Assembly: GCF_006227205.1 (NCBI RefSeq)
Contig: NZ_VCNG01000020.1
Coordinates: forward strand, 62,001 to 126,000
Reading direction: 5' to 3'
Source of the DNA: Pseudomonas sp. ICMP22404
Lineage (GTDB): Bacteria > Pseudomonadota > Gammaproteobacteria > Pseudomonadales > Pseudomonadaceae
DNA length: 64,000 nt
This document shows positions 7,434 through 16,634 of this stretch, in pieces (the stretch's first letter is position 1; each line of letters starts with the position of its first letter). The notes under the pieces were generated by a model. That model was not told the DNA's origin, made no database searches, and saw nothing but the letters and a program-made list of their open reading frames with translations. A program made the position numbers and the translations under genes.

Positions 7434-9080
7434 TTATGGGTCTAGATACCGTTCCAGTTTCGGACCAAAGCGCTGTCTACCCATGACCGCTACCCGAGGT
7501 GCCGGGCAACTGCTCTCCAGGCATTGATCTTCGGGAGTGAACCTGAATACCTGGCCATCCGGTGCGTCCAGGCGCAATTCGACGATGGGTAAGAATCGCC
7601 CCGTTGCCTTGAAATAATCATCCTGCAGGTAACGAGAACCCACGGGACCGTCGCCAGGAAAAAGCGCCTCGCCATAGAACACGGCATCGATCGGTAATTG
7701 CTCGGGAATGTCTTGCGGCCAGGTCCTGACCATGAATTCGTTCCAATCCCAGTCTCCCAGACGTACACGAATGTCGAGCGTCAGCTGGATCTGCTCCGGG
7801 GTCGTTGAAAAACTGCAGGATACGTAGGGATTGCCGGCATAACGGGCCATCCAGATATCTACATTGTCGATACCCATTTGCAGACAGACGCCATGGGATG
7901 AACACGCCTCCGCCAGGTTGGAGGTTCCGGCATCGACAGGGTAAGCGCAGCCCATGGTCAATGGATAAGCGGCGGGGGCCGACCATTCCTTGAAGATAAA
8001 TCCCTGACGCCAGACCGGTTTCAGGACTTGTGAATCGACCCTGATAAAGGTTGTGGATACCCCATTGTTGCCCTGGGAGATGGGACTGGGATTCCAGGAT
8101 CGGTAGGCCTCGGTTGCATCAGTCCCTCTCAATACCACTCCATTGCAATAAAACGAAGCTCTATTCCCCGGACAGACAGTTGCCGTATCGAAATAACGGG
8201 CATTCAACCGCTGGGCCACTTCGTAACCGACATACAACTGATCCTGCAAATTGAAACCGAACACGGCCCCCTCGGCGCCCGCCAGATCCAATCGCAGAAT
8301 CGGCAGCCATTGACCCGTAGCCGCGTGATAGTCGCGCTGGTTGCGTTGGGCCACCCGCAGTCCGCCGGACCGGGATGTGTCGTAGAACAATGCTTGCACG
8401 GGCACCTGCCCCGGCACCTCGGCGTTCCAGTTACGGATCTGCAATTGGTTGGGCTGGGTCACCCAACTGCCGCCCAATTGCTCATGGGCCAACAGGCTGG
8501 CACGAAACTGCGCCGCGATCCGGCTGCTCAGCGAGCATTGCAAAGCCGGTTGCTGGCCTTGCTGCTGGAAGTGCGTCAACCAGCCCGCCGCATCACTCAC
8601 GCCCAATGCCGCGCAGGACCCCGGATCATCCGCCGTACCTCCGGTTCCGCATCCATAATTGCCTTGAATCGACGCCACCAGCGGATAGGCGCAGAGCACG
8701 TCCACCGATTTGCCCTGGCTGATGGCCGTGAACGGATCACTGAAGACCATGCCGCTGTCCTGGGTCAGGCTACGGATGCCCTGGTCGCTGCGAAGATAGG
8801 AGAAACTGCGGGCGCCCAGGGCGATGGCGCTGTCTGTATGTTCCCAGAACCGGATCGGCAATCCACTCATCAGGCCACTGACCAGCACGCCGCTACAGAA
8901 ATACGCGGCCTGGTTGCCGGGGCACGCCTGAGGGGTGCTGCTATAGCGGGTATTGAGCAGTTGAGCGACTTCCGGTCCCGTGACGGCCTGGGCCGTCAAT
9001 ACAAACAGGAACGCTATCAGAGTCAGGATCTTGCCAAGCCAGAATGAAGGCGTTTGCATCGCGGCCGTCCGTGTAGTCAT
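7434..9080 (-). CDS. Secreted two-domain halovibrin-like protein, copy 2
   Basis: 548 residues with the same architecture as its neighbours: a signal peptide (SFWLGKILTLIAFLFVLTAQ) and two ~250-residue HvnA-like units. I take the ATG at 9080 because it overlaps the stop of the upstream copy in an ATGA arrangement, implying translational coupling; an internal ATG at 9059 is an alternative. The first unit is almost residue-identical to that of copy 1, while the second unit has diverged. That suggests recent duplication or gene conversion of the first unit and separate evolution of the second. It would be exported to the periplasm or beyond. NAD-related activity is inferred only from family resemblance. 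Confidence 0.6.
   Translation of the reverse strand: MTTRTAAMQTPSFWLGKILTLIAFLFVLTAQAVTGPEVAQLLNTRYSSTPQACPGNQAAYFCSGVLVSGLMSGLPIRFWEHTDSAIALGARSFSYLRSDQGIRSLTQDSGMVFSDPFTAISQGKSVDVLCAYPLVASIQGNYGCGTGGTADDPGSCAALGVSDAAGWLTHFQQQGQQPALQCSLSSRIAAQFRASLLAHEQLGGSWVTQPNQLQIRNWNAEVPGQVPVQALFYDTSRSGGLRVAQRNQRDYHAATGQWLPILRLDLAGAEGAVFGFNLQDQLYVGYEVAQRLNARYFDTATVCPGNRASFYCNGVVLRGTDATEAYRSWNPSPISQGNNGVSTTFIRVDSQVLKPVWRQGFIFKEWSAPAAYPLTMGCAYPVDAGTSNLAEACSSHGVCLQMGIDNVDIWMARYAGNPYVSCSFSTTPEQIQLTLDIRVRLGDWDWNEFMVRTWPQDIPEQLPIDAVFYGEALFPGDGPVGSRYLQDDYFKATGRFLPIVELRLDAPDGQVFRFTPEDQCLESSCPAPRVAVMGRQRFGPKLERYLDP
8201..8959 (-). repeat. Near-identical 0.76-kb segment, copy B (pairs with 6493-7251)
   Basis: Direct-repeat partner of 6493-7251, same strand and reading frame, offset 1708 bp. 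The corresponding stretch of the third copy (about 9840-10610) is similar but visibly more diverged. Confidence 0.9.
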
Positions 9081-10720
9081 TGTCCGTGCTCGCGAAACCA
9101 GGACTCCATACTCTGGACTCCCGCAGCTTGTGGGGGAGGTGGACAACTGTCAGCCAGGCACTGGTCATCCGGTGTAAAACTGAATACCAAGTCATCCGTT
9201 GCCCTCAGGTCCAATTGCACAATGGGCCAGAAGCGCCCCGTCATCTTGAAATAGTCATCCTGGAGATACCGCGCACCGGCCAAACTATCATTGGGGTAAT
9301 AGGCCTCGTGGCTGTAAAAAACCGCATCGATCGGTAACTGCTCGGGAATATCCTGCGGCCAGGTCAACAAGATGAATTCGTTCCAATCGTAAGGTGGCAT
9401 CGCGGCTGTCTTGCGCACCTCCATCAGCAATTGAAGGCCATCGGCCGTGGGGGCAAAACTGCAGGATTCGTAGGGTCGCGTTTGATATAGCTGCATCCAG
9501 GTTTCTAGGCTGTTGACCCCCAAGTCGGCACAGCGGCCATAACCCGCGCAGGGATCAGGCATCAGCCCTGTGTGGCCATCGTACGGATAACCACAACGCA
9601 AGGTCGTAGGATGGATCGCCGGAGCGGCGACTTCCTTGAAGAGAAAACCTTGGGGCCAGACAGGCCGTGGCACCCGGGAATCCGCGCGTAAGAACGTGGT
9701 GGAAACACCACCGTTGGCGATGGAGTAATGGCTGGGGTTCCATGAGTGATAAAGCGCGGTGGCATCGGTTCCTCTCAATAGGACGCCATTGCAATAGAAT
9801 GAGGGCCGGCCATCCGCACACGTGATCGCCGTATCGAAGTAACGGGCGCTGAGTCGCCGGGCGACTTCATAACCGAGGTACAACTGATCCTGCAAATTGA
9901 AGCCGAACACGGCGCCATCGACGCCCGCCAGGTCCAGTCGCAGAATCGGCAGCCATTGGCCTGTAGCCGCGTGATAGTCGCGCTGGTTATGCTGGGCCAC
10001 GCGCAATCCACCAGGCCGGGTCGTGTCGTAGAACAACGCCTGCACAGGTACCTGTGCCGGAGCCTGGGCATCCCAGTTGCGGATCTGCACCTGATTGGGC
10101 TGGGTCACCCAACTGCCGCCCAATTGCTCATGGGCCAACAGGCTGGCACGAAACTGCGTCGCGATCCGGCTGCTCAACGAGCATTGCAAAGCCGGTTGCT
10201 GGCCTTGCTGCTGGAAGTGCGTCAACCAGCCCGCCGCATCGCTCACGCCCAACGCCGCGCAAGAACCGGGGTCGTCCAGAGAGCCTCCAGTTCCACATCC
10301 ATAATTGCCGTGAATCGAAGTCACCAGCGGATAGGCACACAACACATCCAGCGATTTTCCCTGGCTGATGGCCGTGAACGGATCGCTGAACACCATGCCG
10401 CCGTCCTGCGTCAGGCTGCGGATGCCCTGGTCGCGGCGCAGGTAGGAAAAACTGCGGGCACCCAGGGCAATGGCGTTGTCGGTATGCTCCCAGAACCTGA
10501 TCGGCAATCCACCCATCAGGCCACTGACCAGCACTCCGCTGCAGAAATAGGCCGCATGGTTGCCGGGGCACGCCTGCGGGATGCTGCTATAGCGGGTATT
10601 GAGCAACTGAGCGACTTCCGGCCCGGTTACGGCCTGGACCATCGAGCACTGCAGTAGCAATAACAACAGCAGGGGCTTGACCACCCGACGGACTATTCCA
10701 AAGCGCAAGCAAGCGTTCAT
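9077..10720 (-). CDS. Secreted two-domain halovibrin-like protein, copy 3
   Basis: 547 residues, the most diverged and promoter-proximal of the three paralogues. The start at 10720 (MNACLRFGIVRRVVKPLLLL) is preceded by AGGAGGCC; a GTG at 10738 overlapping the upstream stop is possible but has no ribosome site. It has a signal peptide ending near VQA and two HvnA-like units with conserved cysteines, each ending in a DY-x-x-TG motif and D-Q. It follows the second WG-repeat gene by 14 bp and overlaps the next copy by 4 bp, so the genes are very probably co-translated. Confidence 0.6.
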   Translation of the reverse strand: MNACLRFGIVRRVVKPLLLLLLLQCSMVQAVTGPEVAQLLNTRYSSIPQACPGNHAAYFCSGVLVSGLMGGLPIRFWEHTDNAIALGARSFSYLRRDQGIRSLTQDGGMVFSDPFTAISQGKSLDVLCAYPLVTSIHGNYGCGTGGSLDDPGSCAALGVSDAAGWLTHFQQQGQQPALQCSLSSRIATQFRASLLAHEQLGGSWVTQPNQVQIRNWDAQAPAQVPVQALFYDTTRPGGLRVAQHNQRDYHAATGQWLPILRLDLAGVDGAVFGFNLQDQLYLGYEVARRLSARYFDTAITCADGRPSFYCNGVLLRGTDATALYHSWNPSHYSIANGGVSTTFLRADSRVPRPVWPQGFLFKEVAAPAIHPTTLRCGYPYDGHTGLMPDPCAGYGRCADLGVNSLETWMQLYQTRPYESCSFAPTADGLQLLMEVRKTAAMPPYDWNEFILLTWPQDIPEQLPIDAVFYSHEAYYPNDSLAGARYLQDDYFKMTGRFWPIVQLDLRATDDLVFSFTPDDQCLADSCPPPPQAAGVQSMESWFREHGQ

Positions 10721-10734
10721 GATCGGGCCTCCTG

Positions 10735-12828
10735 TCACACGGATTCCGACCTGGACCGATAGTAGGAAACCCGACCCTGGAGCAAGGACTGAACGGCTTC
10801 ACTGTCACCGCCACCCGCGGCATGCCCCCACGTCACCATTCGGCCATCGGCGGTCAAGGCAGTAAACCCATGGGAGTTGCCATAGATTGCCCGGACATTG
10901 ACCAGCACTCCGGCCACCGGTCCCACATCCCCACCGACGGTGACGTCCCCCCAAGCCACGACGCTGCCATCGTTACGCAGAGCGGCGAAAGCTTTGGAGG
11001 ATCCTGTGACCTGGACGATGTCATTCATCCGGGCAATCTCATCGCTGACCTCTCCTCCGGTCTCCACGGTTCCCCAGGCCACCACATGACCATTTTTCCG
11101 ACGTGCGACAAAAGACTGCCAATTGGAGGTCACTTCGATGATATCGTCCAGATCCTGAATCAGCTCCGGCAGCACGCCACCGTGTGTCGCGGCCCCCCAG
11201 GCGATGACATGTCCGCTGGCACACCGAGCGACGAAGGCTTGTGCAGTGGCGCAACTGAGTTCAATGACATCATCGCGATAGGCAATTTCTTGCGGTAGCG
11301 TTCCGCCTTGCTCAGCGCCACCCCAGGCAACCAGCCGATGATTGCCACGCAAGGCAGCGAACGCCGCATAATTTCCGATCACCTCTTCGACGTCGTCCAG
11401 TTGCCCGATGTCTTCGCCCAGCTCGCCGCCATTGGCCACGGCTCCCCAGGCCAGCACTTGCCCCGTGCTGCGCAGGGCCGCAAAAGCCAACGAGCCGCCA
11501 CACACCTTGACGATATCGCTGCATTCCTCGACAGGCTCTGGCAGCAGACCACCGCTGGCCGCATCGCCCCAGGCCGCCAACTGCCCGCCGTCCCTTATGC
11601 CGGCAAAGGCTGCGCCATTACCCACTACCTGGGTGAATCCGGTTCTCGGCACACCGCCCATAGTCGCCCCATGGGTCGTCATCCCCCAGGTCACTACATT
11701 GCCATTGACGCGGCGCGCGGCGTAAGCGCCCATCGTGGCACTCACCTCGGCGATATCATCCATGCTGATAATGGTCGCCGGGATCTTCGCACCCTCGGCG
11801 TCATTGCCCCAGCCCACCAGATCGCCAATGTCCCGACGGGCAATAAAGGCCGCATCGCCGGTGAGCACGCCATCGAGGCCACTACCGAAGATATTTCCCG
11901 GGTTCAAAGTGACCTGATAATCGGTGGAACGTACATGCAAGGGCCTGGAAGAGTCGCGGTCCTGAAAAGTCGTGCCGGCCACCCAACCATCGTCGCCCTC
12001 GTATTGCCACTGCACCAGGACGGGCCGTCCGGTCGACGTCTGGAACGCACTCAACCGCCGCGAACATCCCGAACATCGATACAGGCCACGGTTATAACGT
12101 GCCCCCATGACCCGTATCTCACCGGAGCCGATATCGCGCTTGACCTCGTACCGGGCCTCGGGGCCCGGCTCGCCTCCGTTGACGGTATAGGTCAGCACGA
12201 TGGAGCGGCCTTCGTTGGCACTGATCACCGTGTAGGGAATATCGATGTACAGTGCGCCTCCCGCCTCGCTCGGCAACACTGAATGCGTTAATACAGTGCT
12301 GCCCGTGCCCGCCGCTCCCGCCAGGGTTACCTGAACCACATCAGCGGATTTCAACCAGGCTTCGGGAGCGATCCGCAGCGTCGCACCGCTGGACAGATCC
12401 TCCGGATTCAACTGATCGCCCTTGGCCTGAACGATGATGGGCATCGGCAACGGCAGTTTGGCGATTCGCAAGCCGAAGTCCTCGGAGTGCTCATTATCGC
12501 CTCCGGCGAGGTGTTCCACTTCGTAAGTCAGTGTCACGGCCAGTTCCAGAAACCGCCGGACCTGCGCCTGGGGCACGATGAAAAACAAAGGTTTGCCTAT
12601 ATCGTTACGCGAATAAGGCTTCTCATCGGTGTATGCCGTCACCCCCCCCGCCGTATCTGCCCAGGTAAGCCACACAATGTCGCCTTCGATCAGGCCATCC
12701 CGGGGTACAGTCACCTGGGCGCCCTGCGGAACCGACTCGGGATCGAGCACAGCGTTCTGCTCCATCCCCATCACAGAAGGGGGCGGCAGCAAAGCGCCTT
12801 GCCTGGCGTCGGCATGGATATCGTTCAT
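10735..12828 (-). CDS. WG-repeat (RCC1/BLIP-II-like) beta-propeller protein with Ig-like N-terminus, B
   Basis: 697 residues with no signal peptide. Residues about 20-235 look like two Ig-like beta-sandwiches (L-D-P-x-x-V-P-x-G-A style starts). Residues about 245-325 hold a shared domain with a Cys-x-x-Cys (CSGCSR) and end N-P-x-N-I-F-G. From about 326 come nine ~41-residue repeats of the form F-A-A-L-R-x-x-G-x-V-x-A-W-G-x-x-x-x-GG, then a short tail (VSYYRS). Nine units exceed the seven blades of RCC1 and BLIP-II. The function is unknown; propellers of this kind usually bind other proteins. A paralogue is at 13848. Confidence 0.8.
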   Translation of the reverse strand: MNDIHADARQGALLPPPSVMGMEQNAVLDPESVPQGAQVTVPRDGLIEGDIVWLTWADTAGGVTAYTDEKPYSRNDIGKPLFFIVPQAQVRRFLELAVTLTYEVEHLAGGDNEHSEDFGLRIAKLPLPMPIIVQAKGDQLNPEDLSSGATLRIAPEAWLKSADVVQVTLAGAAGTGSTVLTHSVLPSEAGGALYIDIPYTVISANEGRSIVLTYTVNGGEPGPEARYEVKRDIGSGEIRVMGARYNRGLYRCSGCSRRLSAFQTSTGRPVLVQWQYEGDDGWVAGTTFQDRDSSRPLHVRSTDYQVTLNPGNIFGSGLDGVLTGDAAFIARRDIGDLVGWGNDAEGAKIPATIISMDDIAEVSATMGAYAARRVNGNVVTWGMTTHGATMGGVPRTGFTQVVGNGAAFAGIRDGGQLAAWGDAASGGLLPEPVEECSDIVKVCGGSLAFAALRSTGQVLAWGAVANGGELGEDIGQLDDVEEVIGNYAAFAALRGNHRLVAWGGAEQGGTLPQEIAYRDDVIELSCATAQAFVARCASGHVIAWGAATHGGVLPELIQDLDDIIEVTSNWQSFVARRKNGHVVAWGTVETGGEVSDEIARMNDIVQVTGSSKAFAALRNDGSVVAWGDVTVGGDVGPVAGVLVNVRAIYGNSHGFTALTADGRMVTWGHAAGGGDSEAVQSLLQGRVSYYRSRSESV

Positions 12829-12855
12829 GGCAAAAAACTCCTCTGAGGCGAGTCT

Positions 12856-13791
12856 TCAAGACGTACCGCGCGAAGCGCCCAGAACGGGCAGGAAGGTATC
12901 GGTGGTCAATGCCGTGGCATTGGCGTTGACATCCCCGCCATTCAGGTCATAGGCCCAGGCAGTACCGGCGCCCAATGTGTCGCCGGTCCAGAATGGATAA
13001 TTCAGCCAGCCCAGGTACTGCGCCACGGGGCCGTTACCGGCGGAATACAAGGACCAAAGTCGCTTGATGTCCACCAGGGTGACCGGGTCCAGGCTGGCGC
13101 TGGCGCAGACCCGGACCATCCCCTGCCAGTCAGCACCAGAACTCAAGTAATACAGTTGCCGGATACCCGAGATCGTCAGCGAATAGGCACGCGGTTGATT
13201 CAGGCTGTCGGTGGCCGTGATCGTGCATTGGCCATTGCCCCTGGCGGTCACTTCACCTGTCTGGGGATCGACATCGGCCACATAGTCGTCGCTGCTGGCA
13301 TAGCGATAAGGCGGGCTGCCCCAGGTTGCTTCCCGTGTCATCCGGGCATAGGCCGGTACCGTCAATGGGGCTTTGTCGGCGACGGCGACATAGTGATGCT
13401 CGCTGAGATCGAGTTCCGCCGCGTCCCCGAACCCCACCGCGATTTGCAGCGGCAACTCATCCGAGGGCTGCGTGCTGCCATCGAGCATCAACACCTCATA
13501 ACGGATGGGCACGACCCCCTCGGCGTCGGCAACGAAATATTCAGCGTCGACGTAGAACACCACGTCCTTGATGTTCGTTCCGACCGGCAGCTCGTTCTCA
13601 TAGTCGGGCCCGACAAACACGAACACTCTCTGCCAGTTGACGTCGGCGGCATCACGCCTGATCCGGACACGAGCCCCGTCCGGTGGGATATCGACAGGAT
13701 CCAGGACGCCGTCGGGCGCTTCATCCACGGAGGGAGGCGGTAGGTTTACCACACGCTGGCCAGGGGTATCGGACATGGTGACACCTCGCAA
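12856..13791 (-). CDS. Ig-like/BIG2 protein with lectin-like C-terminal domain
   Basis: 311 residues without an obvious signal peptide. The N-terminus (NLPPPSVDEAPDGVLDP) is the same Ig-like leader family as in the adjacent WG-repeat proteins. Residues about 125-205 resemble a BIG2 domain: 'YASSDDYVADVDPQTGEVTA', then G-x-C-T-I-T-A-T-D. The C-terminal 100 residues (GMVRVCASASL, LVDIKRLWSLY, GWLNYPFWTGD, WAYDLNGGD, FLPVLGASR) follow the pattern of the lectin-like terminal domain seen in intimin/invasin-like proteins. It sits between the two WG-repeat genes with 27- and 56-bp gaps, so it is probably in one operon with them. Confidence 0.65.
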   Translation of the reverse strand: MRGVTMSDTPGQRVVNLPPPSVDEAPDGVLDPVDIPPDGARVRIRRDAADVNWQRVFVFVGPDYENELPVGTNIKDVVFYVDAEYFVADAEGVVPIRYEVLMLDGSTQPSDELPLQIAVGFGDAAELDLSEHHYVAVADKAPLTVPAYARMTREATWGSPPYRYASSDDYVADVDPQTGEVTARGNGQCTITATDSLNQPRAYSLTISGIRQLYYLSSGADWQGMVRVCASASLDPVTLVDIKRLWSLYSAGNGPVAQYLGWLNYPFWTGDTLGAGTAWAYDLNGGDVNANATALTTDTFLPVLGASRGTS

Positions 13792-13847
13792 AGACAGGAA
13801 GCCAGGCGCCCAGAGACGCCTGCTCGGATAAGCACGGAATATTCGGT

Positions 13848-16340
13848 TTACGAACCTACAGACGCATGCTCGGCCTGCGCCGCCAGCACCCTCGGTGCCG
13901 GTGGCGAGCGATAGTAGGACACGTTGCCCCGCAACTGTCCGTACACCGAATCGTTGTTGCCACCGCCAGTCGCATGTCCCCAGGCAACCACATCGCCACT
14001 GGCCGTCAACGCGACAAAGCCATGGGAATTGGCATAAAGGGCCTGAACATTGACCAGTCGTTGGGACGTGGCGCCGGGAATCGTTCCACCCACCACCGGA
14101 TTACCCCAGGCAACGACGGTGCCGTCACTGCGCAACGCCGCAAACGCCTCGGAACTGCCGGCGATCTGTACGACCCCCGTCAACCCCGCCGGAGCGACGC
14201 CCCCCTCGTTGGGTCGTCCCCATGCGTCTACGGAACCATCACCACGACGCGCGGCAAACGCCCGCCATGTGCTGACCACTTCGACAACACCGCTATTGGG
14301 CTGCGGCGCGCCGCCTCCGCCATATTCCACCGAGCCCCAGCTCACCACCTGCTGGTTGGTATTCAGAACACAGAACGCCTGGGCATTGGCGCAAGCAAGC
14401 TGGGCGACTCCGGACAGCCCGCCAGGTAAGCTACCGCCGTAGGCGGGATTGCCCCAGGCCTCCACTCTGCCGCCGGTACGCAGGGCTGCGAAGGCCGCGA
14501 AAGAGCCTATGATGTCCACCACGTCATTAAGCCCTGGAGGAGCCGTTTCACCGTAACCGGCAATCCCCCAGGCCGCGACCGGATTGTTCAGACGACGGAC
14601 CGCGAAAGCCTGGGAAGTGGCATAGACATTAGAGATATCGAGGTAGCTATTGATCGGGGCCGGCACCAGATCGTTGTCCCGGTTCGCCCCCCAGGCCACG
14701 ACGCTGCCGTTGGTCTTGCGACCGCCGAAGGCGTTGCCATTGCCGACGATCTCGGCAAAGCCTGCAGCCGATACGCTTCCCATCCGACCACCTGCGGTCG
14801 GATCGCCCCAGACCCGCACCGTGCCCGAGCGGTCAACGGCCGCATAGGCGCTCTGGGTACAGCTCACATCGACGATATTGTTCAAAAGCGGAGCCGCGCC
14901 ACCAAACGCCGGGTTTCCCCAACTCACCACATCGCCCCGATCGAGCAGGGCAGCAAAAGCCGCGCCGCCCTCGGTCAAGGTATCGACCCCATTGCCGAAG
15001 ATATTCGCCGGGTTCAGCATCGCTTCCTGACTGCTCGAACGGACCTGCAACACCTTGGACGGCTGGATGTCGCGCCAAGTGGTAGCCGGCGCGCTCCAGG
15101 TGGGCTCATCCGCATACTTCCATTCAACCGCCAGCGGCTGCTGCGTGTTGGCATGCAAAGCACTTAACAACCTGGAGCATCCTGAAGCCCGGTAGGTTGT
15201 GCGGTTGAAACGGGCACCCATGATCTTGAAGGGCTCCAGAACCACCGGTACGCCAACATGCATATTGAACGGCAGGGATGGCCCGGTGAGGGTTCCATTG
15301 CGATTGCGGGTATAGGTGACGGTCACGTCCGTGTTGATAAATCGCTGGACGTCAGTCGATGGAATCAAGAAGCGCAGGTAATTATTAGGCAGGTCATTCC
15401 CTGTGTAGGGTTTTTCTACAGAATCATATCGGGCGACCACACCGTTTTTATCCGTCCAGGTCACCACGATCCCATCGCCGACCAGCAATGCGTCCCCCGG
15501 GACCCGAGTCCAGACCTGCACGATCAGCGAGGGATCCAGCGTACCGCCTTCAGCCACACCCTCCACGAGGGGAGCGGGCAGGTTCTGATCGGGTAGGCCG
15601 AGATGAATGTCCAGGCGCTTGACCGACGACCGGCTGAAGTTACCCAATTGATCGAACACCAGGAACTCCACCAGCGTGTTGGGATTGTCGCCCGCCTGTT
15701 GGAATGTGTCGGTGAACAGGGTGTTCACTTCTGGTACCGAGGCGTCGGCAATCTCCCACTCAACGGTGGCATTGCCCAGCAGGAAACGAATTCGATCGTA
15801 ATCACGGCGGTTGCTGTAGTTGAAACCGAATGCCACCCCTTGGGCCGCTCGCTCGGCGTTGACGCCATTGCTGACGACATCGGGAGGAATCACCAGGTCC
15901 AGCCCATCGGGCGCCGGCTCACCGGGAGCCCGCAGGTGATAAAGCACGTTCAAATCCCTGGAGTTATCGAAGTCCCCACTCGGGCGGGTCGCTATGTAGT
16001 ACAGCCGGTTGACGCCATTGAGCAACCGTCCCTGGGGCACATACAAACGCATGCGCAGTTGTTCCTCTCCCGGATTGACGGTGCCGCCTGCCACCGGAGT
16101 GGGATCGGCATTGACATACAAGTCGACACGATCGCCTTCCGCCATTGTCCAGCCACGACGCTGAAGCTCGTTCCACGGATCGATCAGGCACTCAAGGCCC
16201 CGGGGTTGGTCGTCGTAGAGACTTTTCGGAATGCCGCCATGAGCGAGATCGGGCGGTTTGATTGGAGACACCCAACCCGGAACGATCACAGGGTATAGTT
16301 CGAACAAATCGTTCAATGTGCTGGATTGGATATCCATCAT
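13848..16340 (-). CDS. WG-repeat (RCC1/BLIP-II-like) beta-propeller protein with Ig-like N-terminus, A
   Basis: 830 residues, paralogous to the protein at 10735 but about 130 residues longer at the N-terminus. The first ~370 residues form several beta-rich Ig-like segments. The Cys-x-x-Cys domain (ASGCSR) is near 385, and nine W-G repeats run from about 460 to 800 (VVSWGNPAFGG, VVAWGNPVVGG and so on). It ends with the same N-V-S-Y-Y-R-S motif. The start at 16340 has tandem ATGs behind AGGAGATC. It is the first gene of the six-gene run; the 294 bp upstream separate it from the divergent DUF4132 pair. No signal peptide is visible. Confidence 0.8.
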   Translation of the reverse strand: MMDIQSSTLNDLFELYPVIVPGWVSPIKPPDLAHGGIPKSLYDDQPRGLECLIDPWNELQRRGWTMAEGDRVDLYVNADPTPVAGGTVNPGEEQLRMRLYVPQGRLLNGVNRLYYIATRPSGDFDNSRDLNVLYHLRAPGEPAPDGLDLVIPPDVVSNGVNAERAAQGVAFGFNYSNRRDYDRIRFLLGNATVEWEIADASVPEVNTLFTDTFQQAGDNPNTLVEFLVFDQLGNFSRSSVKRLDIHLGLPDQNLPAPLVEGVAEGGTLDPSLIVQVWTRVPGDALLVGDGIVVTWTDKNGVVARYDSVEKPYTGNDLPNNYLRFLIPSTDVQRFINTDVTVTYTRNRNGTLTGPSLPFNMHVGVPVVLEPFKIMGARFNRTTYRASGCSRLLSALHANTQQPLAVEWKYADEPTWSAPATTWRDIQPSKVLQVRSSSQEAMLNPANIFGNGVDTLTEGGAAFAALLDRGDVVSWGNPAFGGAAPLLNNIVDVSCTQSAYAAVDRSGTVRVWGDPTAGGRMGSVSAAGFAEIVGNGNAFGGRKTNGSVVAWGANRDNDLVPAPINSYLDISNVYATSQAFAVRRLNNPVAAWGIAGYGETAPPGLNDVVDIIGSFAAFAALRTGGRVEAWGNPAYGGSLPGGLSGVAQLACANAQAFCVLNTNQQVVSWGSVEYGGGGAPQPNSGVVEVVSTWRAFAARRGDGSVDAWGRPNEGGVAPAGLTGVVQIAGSSEAFAALRSDGTVVAWGNPVVGGTIPGATSQRLVNVQALYANSHGFVALTASGDVVAWGHATGGGNNDSVYGQLRGNVSYYRSPPAPRVLAAQAEHASVGS

Positions 16341-16634
16341 GATCTCCTGGTGAGTGGCAGGCCGTTATCCTCTCGGGACGCCGTTATCACACTCCAGACC
16401 GGGGAGACTGGCTACTGTCAGAACTAACAGGTGTGGGGATATTCAGGACAAATGGTCGGTTGAATGGCTCATGGCTGTCATCGAGTTGAGCAAATCGTTG
16501 GCGAATCGGGCGCTGGATAACGTTGATCCGCGCTAGGGTTCGCTCCCTCACCACGGACCCACTCCAACTTTAGGCACACTGACCGCAAGATGCTAAGCTG
16601 CTGCCCGGCTGGCCTGGCTTGCGAGAGGTACCTC

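Noticed and set aside
13848..16340. Repetitive W-G segments read as a possible CRISPR or tandem DNA repeat
   Set aside because: The repeats are protein-level and degenerate at DNA level, with no conserved spacer structure; no CRISPR-like array exists in the window.
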